This document shows positions 51,393 through 61,393 of a stretch of 64,000 bases of DNA, piece after piece; position 1 is the stretch's first letter; each line of letters begins with the position of its first letter. Location of the stretch: NCBI RefSeq assembly GCF_000317435.1, contig NC_019751.1:5890001-5954000 (forward strand). Direction: 5' to 3'. The stretch is from Calothrix sp. PCC 6303 (GTDB lineage Bacteria > Cyanobacteriota > Cyanobacteriia > Cyanobacteriales > Nostocaceae). The notes below the pieces were generated by a model that was given only the letters and a program-made list of their open reading frames with translations, did no database searches and was not told where the DNA came from. Position numbers and translations under genes: made by a program.

Positions 51393-51689
51393 TTAAAGCA
51401 TAGGCTCTAACATTTTTTTGATCGCAGCAATAAATAATCGTGCTTCCTCTTCTGTCGGTATATCGATGAAAAGACGTTCTGTGTCTAAATTAATAAAGTA
51501 CGGACAGTAGATTGCATATAATCCCAGGGTTTCAGATTTATACAAGTTAATTTCCGTTTGCCCTAAGTCTACTTGATCAATAATGTCATAACCATAATTG
51601 ACTAACCATTTAATCCAGTTACCTTCTCCAATACGCGCAAGCTTGAACTCGTGTTTTGACTTCCAATCAATTACCTTGACATTATTCAT
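51393..51689 (-). CDS. small conserved protein of unknown function
   Basis: A 98-residue soluble protein with no membrane segment. It alternates charged and hydrophobic residues in a beta-rich pattern (LGLYAIYCPYFINLDTERLFID). The C-terminal 25 residues are helical (TEEEARLFIAAIKKML). I cannot place the family. It lies upstream of the photolyase gene on the same strand with a 130-bp gap, so cotranscription is uncertain. Coding is supported by its normal composition and clean start. Confidence 0.65.
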   Translation of the reverse strand: MNNVKVIDWKSKHEFKLARIGEGNWIKWLVNYGYDIIDQVDLGQTEINLYKSETLGLYAIYCPYFINLDTERLFIDIPTEEEARLFIAAIKKMLEPML

Positions 51690-52435
51690 CTGAGAGTTGT
51701 ATCTTCTGCTAGCCTGAGTCGCCTATATTCTTGTGAATGTTTTTCACCCAGATTATAGGACTTGCGTGATTAATAAAAGTCTGATTACACGGATCAAACT
51801 TGTTTGGTCTTGCTCCTTTGCTAATTTATATGTGTGGAAAATCAATATGTGAGTTTTTGAACTAAAGAAGGGAATTTTAAATCAATTGAAACAAATCAAA
51901 TAGTAGTCCTATAGGATTAAGATAAGAATTATTACAATATTTAAATATTGAGTTAAATATCTGATTTGTTTTAATGATTTGGAGTGTTGCTACTATTGAG
52001 TACTATAGTTCAAAAATATGACAAATCTGTGACAAACTTAGAGCAAAAACTTCCCTGACAAAATATTCTGGGTAGAGGGTCGCTTTGACATCTCTGTGTG
52101 CGGCATAAATGCATCGACATTCTAAACAGTTCCAAAACAAGGCGGCTCAAGTCAAGGTGTTTTGGTTTCCCAGATGCGAGATCTGGTAAGTATAGCAGTG
52201 GACATCTCGGTTAGAACATAAATATTGGTCTAAAAGATTGGTCTAAAAGCGAACAGGGAATAGATAAATCTCCTAACAAAAATGGCTACAGCTAAGTAGA
52301 TGGTTACAAATAAACAGAACTTCTTAGGTTTCCGCTATGTAACAGAATATAAACTTAGCTCAAATCCTTAACACTACCCACTCCCCACAACGATAATTTC
52401 TCCTACCCACCTACTTGTAACTGCATGAATTGATT
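51690..52435. other. gene-free stretch before the IS element
   Basis: About 750 bp of AT-rich sequence with no supported coding frame or strong hairpin. The 7-base target duplication of the ISKra4 element forms its right end (52429-52435). Confidence 0.65.
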
Positions 52436-54210
52436 TGGGTGCGGCTCTTTTAGTAAGACAGGAAATGTAGTTTAGACAGGTATTGGAAGGGGTGAAGGGG
52501 TAATAGGGCAACGGGCTTTAGCAACTCGCTTCATCAAGGGAATTGCACCTTGATACAGAGCAAGATGATTGCGTTTATGCTCTTGGTGTAAATGGAAGCG
52601 CCAATACTTATGCCAATCCCCGCTAATATACAAAGAACGAAGCCGTAAAACAGCCTCGGCACCAGCTAGACTCCATCTGGCACCAGTAATATCCATCCGA
52701 TCTTTAATCAGATGACGGCAAGCACCTTCGATAACTCCGGTAGCAATTGGCAACCCAGCTTTTAAATAATCATGGTATTTGAGATATTCGCGGTTGTTGA
52801 GCAAATATCTGGCACAGTTATCCACAGGTTTGCGTTCTTGGGGTGTGAGTTTACGTTTTGTCGCGCTTGTTCGCATCCCAGAAGCAACATCACTGGATTT
52901 CCCCTCAAGGATAGACTTCAAACGTTTCGTAACCCAGGCTTCGGCTTGTTTATCCGTACTGGAATAAAATACAAATGCTGCTTTCCACAAATACTCAATC
53001 ACATGGATAATATCCAGGACAATAGTCAGTTCGAGGTGATGTTTTTTGGTAAATTTCTTCATCAACGATAATTGTTGCTTATTACCATCGACCAAGGCAC
53101 AAAAGCGTTTTTGCCGATCTGGATCACGATGCAATGCCTCATCGAAAGCCTCTTTAATGACGACTTCTGGTTCCTTGGCAACAGAAGCCCAAACCCTTTT
53201 TCCAATAGGTTTAGGACGCTTTATTTTCTTATCCTCATCGGATGGGTTAACTATTTGCTCAACTGTACGAACAAACGGGTTGATTGTGTAAACTGAAGCT
53301 ACCGTTGCCATTCGTTTGGCATTGGCTTTTTCTCCTTTGGTTAAACGCTTATCTAACTTCTTGCTGGAAGCTTGCGCTCGTTTTTGGGTTTGGGGACGTA
53401 AATCCTCTGTACGCACCGCCACTTCGACACTGGGCACAGCCCGTGTCGAGTGGCTCACAATCACACCTTTCCCATCTGCACTGATTACAACAATTTCTCC
53501 TATTTCCTCAACTTGTACCGCTTCTGCCTGTTGATATGTGTAGAAATCATCAAAATCGACAGCGCTCTGGTACGCTAGTTCTTCTGCTTGCCGTTTACCA
53601 ATTTTGGCTGCTGTTGTTTTTTCGATAATATCCACTGTTTCCCTAAATCCTGAACGAGCTACTTCCACTGCTACTCGTTGTCTTAATCCGTGAGAATATT
53701 GTTCTGCTGGTAGGTTTAGCTCTGCATCTAATGGAAATAGGGTGTTTATCTTTCTACCTCCGTAACCGATTCGGTTTGCGATTACTGTGCCAAATATTGT
53801 TGTTAATTTCCTTGACAATTTTTTCTTGTGCGTTCGCTTGGCTTGGTCTTTTCCTACCCACTCAGAATCCGTTTCGTCTTGGCTACGCTTATCAAAGTAT
53901 CCTTGTAACAGCCTTCTAAGTAGTTCATATCCATTATCAAGCAACTTACTTTCTATTTCTCCATGCTCCAACCCACAAATACTATCTGAGTCCAGCCAAC
54001 CAACTATTTCTTCAAATAGTTCTCGTGCTTCTTCCCAAAACATCCCTGGATTTGATCTAGATGCTTGCATACGTCCGTACTTATTCCCGTTTTTATCTTT
54101 TGACAAGCAAGGATGCATCTGTTTCATTTTTGCACTGAAACATTACTCTGGTTGACTTGTCTCCTATTACTCTTATACCATACCTTGTACTACTAAAAGA
54201 GTCGCACCCA
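52436..54210. mobile_element. complete ISKra4-family insertion sequence
   Basis: Intact element of 1775 bp. Terminal inverted repeats of 20 bp: left TGGGTGCGGCTCTTTTAGTA, right complement TGGGTGCGACTCTTTTAGTA (19 of 20 identical). It is flanked by a direct repeat of ATTGATT (52429-52435 and 54211-54217), a 7-bp target duplication. A single transposase gene fills most of the interior. Perfect flanks and an intact reading frame indicate a fairly recent insertion. Confidence 0.93.
52472..54127 (-). CDS. ISKra4-family transposase
   Basis: Transposase of 551 residues, full length, with no frameshift. DDE-type residues can be suggested in VVISADGKGV (first aspartate), LDIIHVIEYLW (second) and ATGVIEGACRHLIKDRM (the final glutamate). 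The N-terminal region is charged and probably binds the ends. A lysine/arginine-rich middle (TQKRAQASSKKLDKRLTKGEKAN) lies near residue 245. The start MKQMHPCLSKDK is 83 bp inside the right terminal repeat. The element appears active or recently active. Confidence 0.94.
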   Translation of the reverse strand: MKQMHPCLSKDKNGNKYGRMQASRSNPGMFWEEARELFEEIVGWLDSDSICGLEHGEIESKLLDNGYELLRRLLQGYFDKRSQDETDSEWVGKDQAKRTHKKKLSRKLTTIFGTVIANRIGYGGRKINTLFPLDAELNLPAEQYSHGLRQRVAVEVARSGFRETVDIIEKTTAAKIGKRQAEELAYQSAVDFDDFYTYQQAEAVQVEEIGEIVVISADGKGVIVSHSTRAVPSVEVAVRTEDLRPQTQKRAQASSKKLDKRLTKGEKANAKRMATVASVYTINPFVRTVEQIVNPSDEDKKIKRPKPIGKRVWASVAKEPEVVIKEAFDEALHRDPDRQKRFCALVDGNKQQLSLMKKFTKKHHLELTIVLDIIHVIEYLWKAAFVFYSSTDKQAEAWVTKRLKSILEGKSSDVASGMRTSATKRKLTPQERKPVDNCARYLLNNREYLKYHDYLKAGLPIATGVIEGACRHLIKDRMDITGARWSLAGAEAVLRLRSLYISGDWHKYWRFHLHQEHKRNHLALYQGAIPLMKRVAKARCPITPSPLPIPV

Positions 54211-54217
54211 ATTGATT

Positions 54218-54600
54218 TTGGAAGTATACTAGTAAGCTAGGTAGGAACTTATATATTCAACAGTAAATATTTTTTCCAGGTAGTTAATTGAACGGTGTGC
54301 GACAACTTGCAGAAATGTATTCTATGTTGCTATTTATACCTAATTTTACGGAAAATAAATCATCAAAACACAGTATCTTCATACAATAAGCGAGATACCA
54401 CATATACAATTTTTACAGTCAGCTAGATAAATAGTCTCTGAATCCAGATAAGTATTATATATGTGCAGAAAATGAGCTAATTACTTTATTTTCAAGCATT
54501 TTTTCTGTGAAGCTTTCAGGTAGTGCACAATTTTTTTTCAATTTCAATGTGTATTTAATCACTAATATCCACAAATAGCTCGTATTTTAAACAACTAAGT
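54218..54600. other. gene-free stretch after the IS element
   Basis: AT-rich spacer between the IS right flank and the glycosyltransferase-like gene. I see no hairpin or coding frame. The promoter of the next gene probably lies here. Confidence 0.6.
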
Positions 54601-55554
54601 ATGCAAACAGCGATTTGTACTTTGTATGAAGGTGATTATCACTACGGAGTTGGAGTTTTAACTAACTCACTCTATAATCACGGCTTTCGTGGAAATGTTT
54701 GGGTAGGATATCGAGGAGATTTACCATTTTGGGCACAGTCTGCAAGGAAATGCGAAGGACTTAAGTCGCTTCAATATCATCAACAAACCGTAGCGGATGG
54801 CTGCACAATAAAATGGGTTCAATTGGATACCCCTAAGCATTTAACGAACCACAAACCAGATTTTATGTGGGACGTAATGGAACACTACGACCCCGAAATC
54901 GAGGCAGTATATTATTTTGATCCGGATATTGTGAATAAATGTGATTGGGATTTCTATGAATATTGGGTCACATGTGGTGTTGCAGTTTGCTGCGATAGTT
55001 GGACTATTGTGCCAGCTAATCAACCTCGACGTATAGCGTGGAAACAATTTGCTGAAAATAATGGATTTAGCAATATTCGTGATTTAGATCATCATTATAA
55101 TGGCGGTTTTATCGGTGTTCATCGGGAGCATAAATTAGTTCTTTTGATGTGGAGAAAACTGCTAGAAATTGCATCTGAAACTGGATATCTTGATCTGCAA
55201 AGACCCTATTCCCTCAAACACACAAATACATATCCATATTTTCCTAACGATCAATGTGCTATGAATTTGGCATTAATGATTAGTTCTTGTCCTTTAAGTA
55301 CAGTTGGTCCTGAAGGAATGGATTTTATTCCAGGAGGGATTACAATGTCCCATGCAACGGTTCCCAGTATCAAACCCTGGCGGAAAAAGTTAATTATTGA
55401 GGCTTTAAAAGCAGACCCACCAACAATTACAGATAAGGTTTATTGGCAACATAGTCAAAGCCCTATTCAGTTGTATTCCGGCACAACTTATAAATGGAAC
55501 CAATTTGCATTACGCGTTGGTTCAGCGATTGGTCGTTTTATACGTCGTGCATAA
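54601..55554 (+). CDS. GT-A fold glycosyltransferase-like protein
   Basis: Protein of 317 residues with a nucleotide-diphospho-sugar transferase look. An N-terminal AICTLYEGDYHYGVGVLTNSL strand-helix is followed by a DPD motif (D107-P-D109 in YYFDPDIVN), equivalent to the metal-binding DxD. The later HHYNGGFIGVH stretch is the acceptor-side loop seen in GT8-like enzymes. There is no signal peptide or membrane helix, so it should be cytosolic. The sugar and acceptor are unknown. The gene is alone on its strand, convergent with sufS, and separated from it by a hairpin terminator. Confidence 0.8.
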   Translation: MQTAICTLYEGDYHYGVGVLTNSLYNHGFRGNVWVGYRGDLPFWAQSARKCEGLKSLQYHQQTVADGCTIKWVQLDTPKHLTNHKPDFMWDVMEHYDPEIEAVYYFDPDIVNKCDWDFYEYWVTCGVAVCCDSWTIVPANQPRRIAWKQFAENNGFSNIRDLDHHYNGGFIGVHREHKLVLLMWRKLLEIASETGYLDLQRPYSLKHTNTYPYFPNDQCAMNLALMISSCPLSTVGPEGMDFIPGGITMSHATVPSIKPWRKKLIIEALKADPPTITDKVYWQHSQSPIQLYSGTTYKWNQFALRVGSAIGRFIRRA

Positions 55555-55603
55555 ATTTAATTGTTTAAGTGACTACTAGTAAACAGTAACTAAATCATCA
55601 TAG

Positions 55604-55631
55604 AAAGGGCGATAGAATTCCGCCCTTTTTA
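55604..55631. terminator. bidirectional intrinsic terminator
   Basis: An 8-bp perfect stem (AAAGGGCG with CGCCCTTT) around a 9-base loop ends in a T-run on the plus strand. The minus-strand reading also ends in TTTC. It lies between the convergent glycosyltransferase-like gene and sufS, and probably stops both. Confidence 0.75.
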
Positions 55632-55666
55632 TTTGATAGATAGATTGATTATTTACAGTAAAACTA

Positions 55667-56929
55667 TTAACTCATCATACTATTGAAAAAATGAATTGTT
55701 TCTTTCAATGCTTTAATAAAAACATCGATTTCTGCATGGGTATTGTAGAAAGCTAAACTTGCCCTTGCTGTACCGGAAAGGTTTAAGTAACGGTGTAATG
55801 GTTGGGTGCAATGATGTCCAGAACGAATTGCAACACCTTCTTGATCTAATAATGCAGATAAATCGTTAGCGTGGATATTTTCGACAGTGAAAGATGCTAG
55901 TGCTGCACGTCCAAAACCGTTAGCTTTAGGTTTGGTTCCGTATGTGGCAATACCAGGAATTGCTTCTAACTCTTGGAATAAGTGTGCAGTTAATTCGGCT
56001 TCGTAGGCATGAATTTGATCCATACCGATTTTATTAAGATAATCGATGGCAGCGCCGAGTGCGATCGCTTCTCCAATCGCGGGGGTTCCGGCTTCAAATT
56101 TATGTGGTAATTCTGCGTAGGTGGAATGTTCTAAATATACTTCTGCGATCATTTCCCCACCACCCATAAATGGGGGCATGGATTCGAGGATTTCTAGTTT
56201 GCCGTAAAGGAATCCGATGCCAGTTGGCGCACACATTTTATGTCCGGATGCCACTAGCCAATCACAGTCTATTTGTTGCACATTAATGGGCATGTGGGGA
56301 ACGCTTTGGCAAGCATCAATTAATACTTTGGCGTTGTGTTTGTGGGCGATTTGACAAATTTCTGCCACCGGGTTGATGCAACCGAGGGTGTTGGAAACAT
56401 GGACAATTGAGACTAATTTGGTTTTGCTGGAAATTAAGGATTTAAAATGTTCTAAATCAAAGCCTTCTTCGGGTGTTAATTCCACATGTTTGAGTACCGC
56501 ACCCGTTTTTTGGGCAACAAATTGCCAGGGTACTAAGTTGCTGTGGTGTTCCATTACCGAAAGAATAATTTCATCTCCAGGTTGGAGATTATTCATTCCC
56601 CAGCTATATGCTACCAAGTTGATGGCTTCGGAGGCGTTGCGGGTGTAAACAATTTCGTTGCGGGATGCTGCGTTGATGAAGGCAGCAATTTTATCTCTTG
56701 CACCTTCGTATGCATCGGTGGCTTTACTGCTGAGGGTATGTGCGCCACGGTGAACATTGGAGTTATATTTTTCATAATAATCACGCCATGCATCCAGAAC
56801 AAATTTGGGTTTTTGGGATGTGGCAGCGCTATCAAGGTAAATTAGGGGCTTGTTGTTAACTTCTTGCTGGAGAATGGGAAAGTCGTTGCGGACTTTTTGG
56901 GCAATGCTTTGTTGTTGGGTAATAGTCAT
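55667..56929 (-). CDS. sufS: cysteine desulfurase SufS
   Basis: PLP-dependent group II cysteine desulfurase of 420 residues that supplies sulfur for SufBCD cluster assembly. The PLP lysine is in [13 protein letters not shown], and the persulfide cysteine lies in [10 protein letters not shown]. The length and N-terminal [21 protein letters not shown] are typical. It is the last gene of the suf locus in the direction of transcription, about 215 bp after sufD, so it may have a separate promoter or a processed message. SufE is not adjacent. Confidence 0.95.
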   Translation of the reverse strand: MTITQQQSIAQKVRNDFPILQQEVNNKPLIYLDSAATSQKPKFVLDAWRDYYEKYNSNVHRGAHTLSSKATDAYEGARDKIAAFINAASRNEIVYTRNASEAINLVAYSWGMNNLQPGDEIILSVMEHHSNLVPWQFVAQKTGAVLKHVELTPEEGFDLEHFKSLISSKTKLVSIVHVSNTLGCINPVAEICQIAHKHNAKVLIDACQSVPHMPINVQQIDCDWLVASGHKMCAPTGIGFLYGKLEILESMPPFMGGGEMIAEVYLEHSTYAELPHKFEAGTPAIGEAIALGAAIDYLNKIGMDQIHAYEAELTAHLFQELEAIPGIATYGTKPKANGFGRAALASFTVENIHANDLSALLDQEGVAIRSGHHCTQPLHRYLNLSGTARASLAFYNTHAEIDVFIKALKETIHFFNSMMS

Positions 56930-57003
56930 AATCAGTAAACAGTAGGTAGTAGGTACTAGGCAGTAGTTACTTATAAGGTAAGCTTTTCAAGCCTGAAACC
57001 CCT

Positions 57004-57029
57004 CAGAGACGAGACATGTCGCATCTCTG
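57004..57029. repeat. imperfect palindrome, GTAGAGACG family
   Basis: The sequence CAGAGACGAGACATGTCGCA followed by TCTCTG is nearly self-complementary and shares its CATG centre with the 28-bp palindrome at 1145-1172. It lies in the sufS-sufD gap. Confidence 0.6.
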
Positions 57030-57143
57030 TTTATTTGCATTTTATTTATACTAATAACAGTTAAAACTTCGACTTTTCAAATGCCTAGAGTGGTTTTAGC
57101 AGTTAACAGTTAGTTAACTGCTAACGGCTAATAGCTAACTGCT

Positions 57144-58499
57144 TTAAAATTGTTTGACTATTGCAAATAAATTGTCGCGCAATGATGCAACGGGGATATG
57201 GTTGATAATTTCCGTGGCAAAGGCATTAATTAACAACTTGCGGGAAGCATGTTCATCAATACCTCGACTTTGCAAATAGAAAATTTCATCATCTTCCAAT
57301 TGGCTAACTGTGGCACCGTGGGCGCATTTTACATTGTCAGCGGTGATTTCTAGTTGGGGTTTGGTGTCAACTCTGGCTTTGGGGGAAAGGAGTAAATTCC
57401 GGTTTAATTGGGATGCGTTGGTTTCTTGGGCTAATTTAGGGACAAAAACCTTACCGTTAAATATGGCATGTGCCTTATCAGCGACAATATTTTTCTGTAA
57501 CTGATTGCTGATACCATGGGGATGATTGAGTGCGATCGCGCTATGCATATCTGCCACTTGTTCACCCTTTACCATTACTAAACCGTTGAGGGTGGTTTCG
57601 GTTTGTTCGCCTGTTTGGAGAATTTCGAGGTTGTGTCGTGAGACTTTGCCGCCGAATGCGATCGCGTTACAGGTATAACGGCTATATTTAGCTTGGGTAA
57701 CTGCTGTTTTGCCGATATGGAATGTGGCTAAATTGTCTTTTTGAATTCTGCTGTGGTTCACACTGGCATTTTCACCAACCCAAATTTCTGTAACTGCGTT
57801 GACGAAATGTCCATCTTGATTTTCGGTGACAAATTCCTCAACCAAAGTCACTTGAGAACCTGTTTCGGCTACTACTAAACAGCGAGGTTGGGAAATAACT
57901 GGATTTTCACCAGTGGTTACATAAATTAGGTGAATTGGAGTTTCCACAGCCACATTTTTCCCAATCCAAATCACTGCTGCATCTAGCATTCCCGCAGTAT
58001 TTAAAGCTGTAAATACTTCGATTGCCCCTTCTGCTTGAGCAAAATATATTTTAGCCTTTTCTGTATATTCAGCAGGTAGTTGAGATAGGTTTGTGACGGT
58101 GATTCCTTCAGGTAAACCAGAAACAGCAGATAATTCGGCTGCGTAGACACCATTTACAAATACCAAACGGCTATTTTCGCATTCCTGTAAAAACGCGATA
58201 TTGGAAGATGTGATACTGCCAGACGCAACATTGAAATTAACCTGTTTTAACGCCGATAAATCTGTAAACCGCCATTCTTCATCACGGGTAGTCGGTAAAG
58301 TTGAATGACGTACCCAATTTGCCGCTTTTTCTTTAACTTCTGGCAACCAATATAGAGACGAATTATTTTTAGTCTCTAATACCTGATTTACCAAACCCTT
58401 CAAATATTCATCTCTATCTAACAAAGTTGCCGACAAACTCACCACATTAGAATTGGGAATTGGGCTAGGAGAAACTTGGGAAGCTACTTGTGTTTTCAT
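57144..58499 (-). CDS. sufD: Fe-S assembly protein SufD
   Basis: SufD of about 451 residues, a beta-helix subunit of the SufBC2D scaffold. The C-terminal core shows the SufB/D family pattern (VDTKPQLEITADNVKCAHGATVSQLEDDEIFYLQSRG) with the conserved histidine. The upstream in-frame ATG would add 14 codons inside the sufC end ([14 protein letters not shown]), so the ATG at 58499 (MKTQVASQ) is chosen. It lies two bases after the sufC stop, so the pair is translationally coupled. Confidence 0.94.
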   Translation of the reverse strand: MKTQVASQVSPSPIPNSNVVSLSATLLDRDEYLKGLVNQVLETKNNSSLYWLPEVKEKAANWVRHSTLPTTRDEEWRFTDLSALKQVNFNVASGSITSSNIAFLQECENSRLVFVNGVYAAELSAVSGLPEGITVTNLSQLPAEYTEKAKIYFAQAEGAIEVFTALNTAGMLDAAVIWIGKNVAVETPIHLIYVTTGENPVISQPRCLVVAETGSQVTLVEEFVTENQDGHFVNAVTEIWVGENASVNHSRIQKDNLATFHIGKTAVTQAKYSRYTCNAIAFGGKVSRHNLEILQTGEQTETTLNGLVMVKGEQVADMHSAIALNHPHGISNQLQKNIVADKAHAIFNGKVFVPKLAQETNASQLNRNLLLSPKARVDTKPQLEITADNVKCAHGATVSQLEDDEIFYLQSRGIDEHASRKLLINAFATEIINHIPVASLRDNLFAIVKQF

Positions 58500-58501
58500 C
58501 A

Positions 58502-59290
58502 CTATACCCCCACAGCTTCCATATTTTGATCTAAAATCCAATCATAACCACGTTCTTCCAATTCCAACGCCAAATCTTTACCACCACACATCAAAATCTG
58601 TCCCCGCGCCATCACATGCACATAATCCGGGACAATATAATTCAACAATCTTTGATAATGGGTAATCATAATTGTGGCATTTTGGGGATTTGCCAACTGA
58701 TTCACCCCACCTGAGACAATTTTTAGCGCGTCAATATCCAAACCTGAATCAGTCTCATCCAAAATTGCGACTTTTGGTTCCAAAAGTGCCATTTGCAGAA
58801 TCTCATTCCGCTTTTTCTCACCACCCGAAAACCCTTCATTCACACTACGATTCAAAAAAGCCGAATCCATCTTCACCACATCCAGCTTCTCATAAACCAA
58901 ATCTTCAAAATCGAAAGGTTCTAATTCTTCCAAACCTTCCGCTTTCCGCTTCGAGTTATAAGCAACCCGCAAAAAGTCTAAATTACTGACACCAGGAATT
59001 TCCAAGGGGTATTGAAACGCCAAAAATATCCCACTTCTTGCCCTATCTTCAGGTTCGATTTCCAAGAGGTTTTTTCCTTGAAAAATTACCTCTCCACCTG
59101 TAACTTGATATGCCGGATGTCCAGCTAAAACCTTAGAAAAAGTGCTTTTACCAGAACCATTTGGTCCCATTATCGCGTGAATCTCACCTGCACGCACTTC
59201 TAAATTCAAACCTTTTAAAATTGGAGTTCCATCAACACTCGCTGTCAAGTCCCGTACCGACAGCACAACTTCGCTATTTTCAATAATCAT
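58502..59290 (-). CDS. sufC: Fe-S assembly ATPase SufC
   Basis: ABC-type ATPase of 262 residues that powers the SufBCD scaffold. Walker A is GPNGSGKST, the signature is FSGGEKKR, and Walker B is [12 protein letters not shown]. It is a cytosolic, non-transporter ABC protein. The gene is separated from sufB by about 420 bp of repeat sequence, which is unusual for a suf operon, and is immediately followed by sufD. Confidence 0.96.
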   Translation of the reverse strand: MIIENSEVVLSVRDLTASVDGTPILKGLNLEVRAGEIHAIMGPNGSGKSTFSKVLAGHPAYQVTGGEVIFQGKNLLEIEPEDRARSGIFLAFQYPLEIPGVSNLDFLRVAYNSKRKAEGLEELEPFDFEDLVYEKLDVVKMDSAFLNRSVNEGFSGGEKKRNEILQMALLEPKVAILDETDSGLDIDALKIVSGGVNQLANPQNATIMITHYQRLLNYIVPDYVHVMARGQILMCGGKDLALELEERGYDWILDQNMEAVGV

Positions 59291-59709
59291 AATCTTTCTA
59301 TTCTCCCAAGTCTTTGTGATATAGGCATCTTGCCTGCCATTAAATGCAATTTTGAGTAGCTAAATGTAGGTTGGGTGTAGCGTAGCTTGCGCGACGTAAG
59401 TCGTTAGCGGAACCCAACATCAATGAGATGATAATGTTGGGTTACATTCCACTCCAACGCTGGTTCCTAAATAAAATACAACTCTTAATTGTGTAGATAT
59501 TGGTGTTGGGTACTCCGAAACGTAGTAGACAGGTAGTGGCTTCTGTAAGTAGCAAGCTAACGCAAAGCCTCAACCCAACCTACAAAGCTTTTTACTCTGT
59601 AGATATTGGTGTTAGCTTACGCAAAACCTCAACGTCAGATGCTTCAACAGGGGGAACCCCCGCAACGCAGGGACTCCCCAACCTACAAAGCTACAAAGCT
59701 GTTCACTGA
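59291..59709. repeat. repeat-rich insertion between sufB and sufC
   Basis: The spacer contains two copies of a roughly 107-bp unit. Each begins TGTAGATATTGGTGTT (59492-59507 and 59599-59614) and ends CCAACCTACAAAGCT (59575-59589 and 59679-59693). Around 59366-59445 there is also an inverted pair of GTTGGGT/ACCCAAC motifs. No coding frame is supported. Cyanobacterial sufB and sufC are usually close together, so this looks like repeat expansion in the operon. Confidence 0.7.
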
Positions 59710-61149
59710 TTACCCGACACTACCTTCAAGTTTCAAACTCAATAACTTGTCAGCTTCCACAGCAAACTCCATCGGTAACTGATTAAATACATCCTTACAG
59801 AAGCCGCTAATCATCATGGAAATTGCATCTTCTGCTGAAATTCCTCTTTGTCTAAAGAAGAAAAGTTGATCTTCACCTATCTTAGAAGTTGAAGCTTCAT
59901 GTTCCACCTTTGCAGTTTGATTTTGTACCTGAATGTAGGGGAAAGTATTAGCGGCAGCACTATCACCAATCAACATGGAGTCGCACTGTGAATAGTTTCG
60001 CGCCCCTTTAGCTGTAGGATTCACCTTCACCAAACCCCGGTAGCTATTACTGGAGTTACCTGCGGAAATACCCTTAGAAATAATTGTACTGCGGGTATTT
60101 TTGCCAACGTGAATCATTTTGGTTCCGGTGTCGGCTTGTTGCATATTGTTAGTTAAAGCAACCGAATAAAATTCCCCGACAGAATTATCACCAACTAAAA
60201 CACAACTAGGATACTTCCAAGTAATTGCCGAACCTGTTTCCACCTGTGTCCAAGAAATCTTAGAATTTACACCCTGACACAAACCACGTTTTGTCACAAA
60301 GTTGTAAATTCCACCTTTACCGTTAACATCACCTGCATACCAGTTTTGGACGGTGGAATACTTGATTTCAGCATCATCCATCGCCACAAGTTCCACCACC
60401 GCTGCATGTAACTGGTTGCTATCATACATCGGCGCGGTACAACCTTCCAAATAGGAAACATAGCTACCTTCTTCAGCCACAATTAAGGTACGCTCAAATT
60501 GTCCGGTGTCGCCGTTGTTGATGCGGAAATATGTGGAAAGTTCCATTGGGCACTTCACACCCTTGGGAATATACACAAAAGAACCATCACTAAATACAGC
60601 GGCATTCAAAGCCGCAAAATAATTGTCAGCAATGGGAACAACACTTCCCAAATACTTCTTAATCAGTTCAGGGTGTTCTTGGAGGGCTTCTGAGAAGGAA
60701 CAAAAAATCACACCATCTTTAGCTAACTTTTCCTTAAAAGTTGTCGCCACCGAAACACTATCAAAAATGGCATCCACAGCCACATTTGCCAAGCGCTTCT
60801 GTTCAGAAAGGGAAATTCCCAACTTTTCAAAGGTTTCCAACAAAGTCGGATCAACCTCATCCAAACTATCTAACTTTTTTTTAGCTTGCTTGGGCGCAGA
60901 ATAATAGATAATATTTTGATAATCGATGGGTGGATAATTTAAACCCGACCAATCTGGTTCAGTCATCTTCAGCCACTGTCGATACGCCCGCAGACGAAAC
61001 TCCAGCATAAAGTCCGGCTCATTTTTTTTCGAGGATATGAGGCGAACAATATCTTCACTCAATCCACGGGGTATGGTGTCCGACTCAATGTCGGTGACAA
61101 AGCCGTATTTGTAGGGTTGATTGACTAGGGTGTTGACAGTAGCACTCAT
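59710..61149 (-). CDS. sufB: Fe-S assembly scaffold SufB
   Basis: SufB of 479 residues, the main scaffold on which SufC and SufD act. Family marks include the central beta-helix ([25 protein letters not shown]), [15 protein letters not shown] and the cysteine-containing [11 protein letters not shown]. The N-terminal [22 protein letters not shown] segment is standard. It is the first gene after the promoter region that faces sufR, so it should be under direct SufR control. Confidence 0.96.
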   Translation of the reverse strand: MSATVNTLVNQPYKYGFVTDIESDTIPRGLSEDIVRLISSKKNEPDFMLEFRLRAYRQWLKMTEPDWSGLNYPPIDYQNIIYYSAPKQAKKKLDSLDEVDPTLLETFEKLGISLSEQKRLANVAVDAIFDSVSVATTFKEKLAKDGVIFCSFSEALQEHPELIKKYLGSVVPIADNYFAALNAAVFSDGSFVYIPKGVKCPMELSTYFRINNGDTGQFERTLIVAEEGSYVSYLEGCTAPMYDSNQLHAAVVELVAMDDAEIKYSTVQNWYAGDVNGKGGIYNFVTKRGLCQGVNSKISWTQVETGSAITWKYPSCVLVGDNSVGEFYSVALTNNMQQADTGTKMIHVGKNTRSTIISKGISAGNSSNSYRGLVKVNPTAKGARNYSQCDSMLIGDSAAANTFPYIQVQNQTAKVEHEASTSKIGEDQLFFFRQRGISAEDAISMMISGFCKDVFNQLPMEFAVEADKLLSLKLEGSVG

Positions 61150-61275
61150 TACTTGGTTCTCTTTAAGGATTCTTTTTAAGGATGGAAGACGGGCTGTGAG
61201 CCGTTTCCGAATATGTTTAATGGAAACTTTTACGGAGTGTTCAAACGGCTGCTAGAATAGATTAAAGCATTAAAA

Positions 61276-61289
61276 CAACATAGCTGTTG
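61276..61289. promoter_or_regulatory. SufR operator, site 1
   Basis: CAAC-N6-GTTG, the recognised SufR box, is exact here, and extends to AACAACATAGCTGTTGTT. It lies about 127 bp upstream of the sufB start and 105 bp before the sufR start, in the shared divergent promoter. SufR with a cluster bound represses; loss of the cluster would relieve repression. Confidence 0.88.
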
Positions 61290-61316
61290 TTTAACTTATC
61301 TTTATTTTACGCTAAA

Positions 61317-61338
61317 TTAACAACAAGATTGTTGTTAA
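61317..61338. promoter_or_regulatory. SufR operator, site 2
   Basis: A second CAAC-N6-GTTG (61321-61334) inside TTAACAACA/TGTTGTTAA arms, nine bases each, around AGAT. It lies nearer to sufR than site 1. Two boxes in this promoter match the known layout in Synechocystis. The AT-rich sequence between the sites probably contains the core promoter elements. Confidence 0.88.
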
Positions 61339-61393
61339 AGTGAAATTTTCTAATTTAATTTTTGTTTAATTTTTGAAAATACCCAGGACGAAA

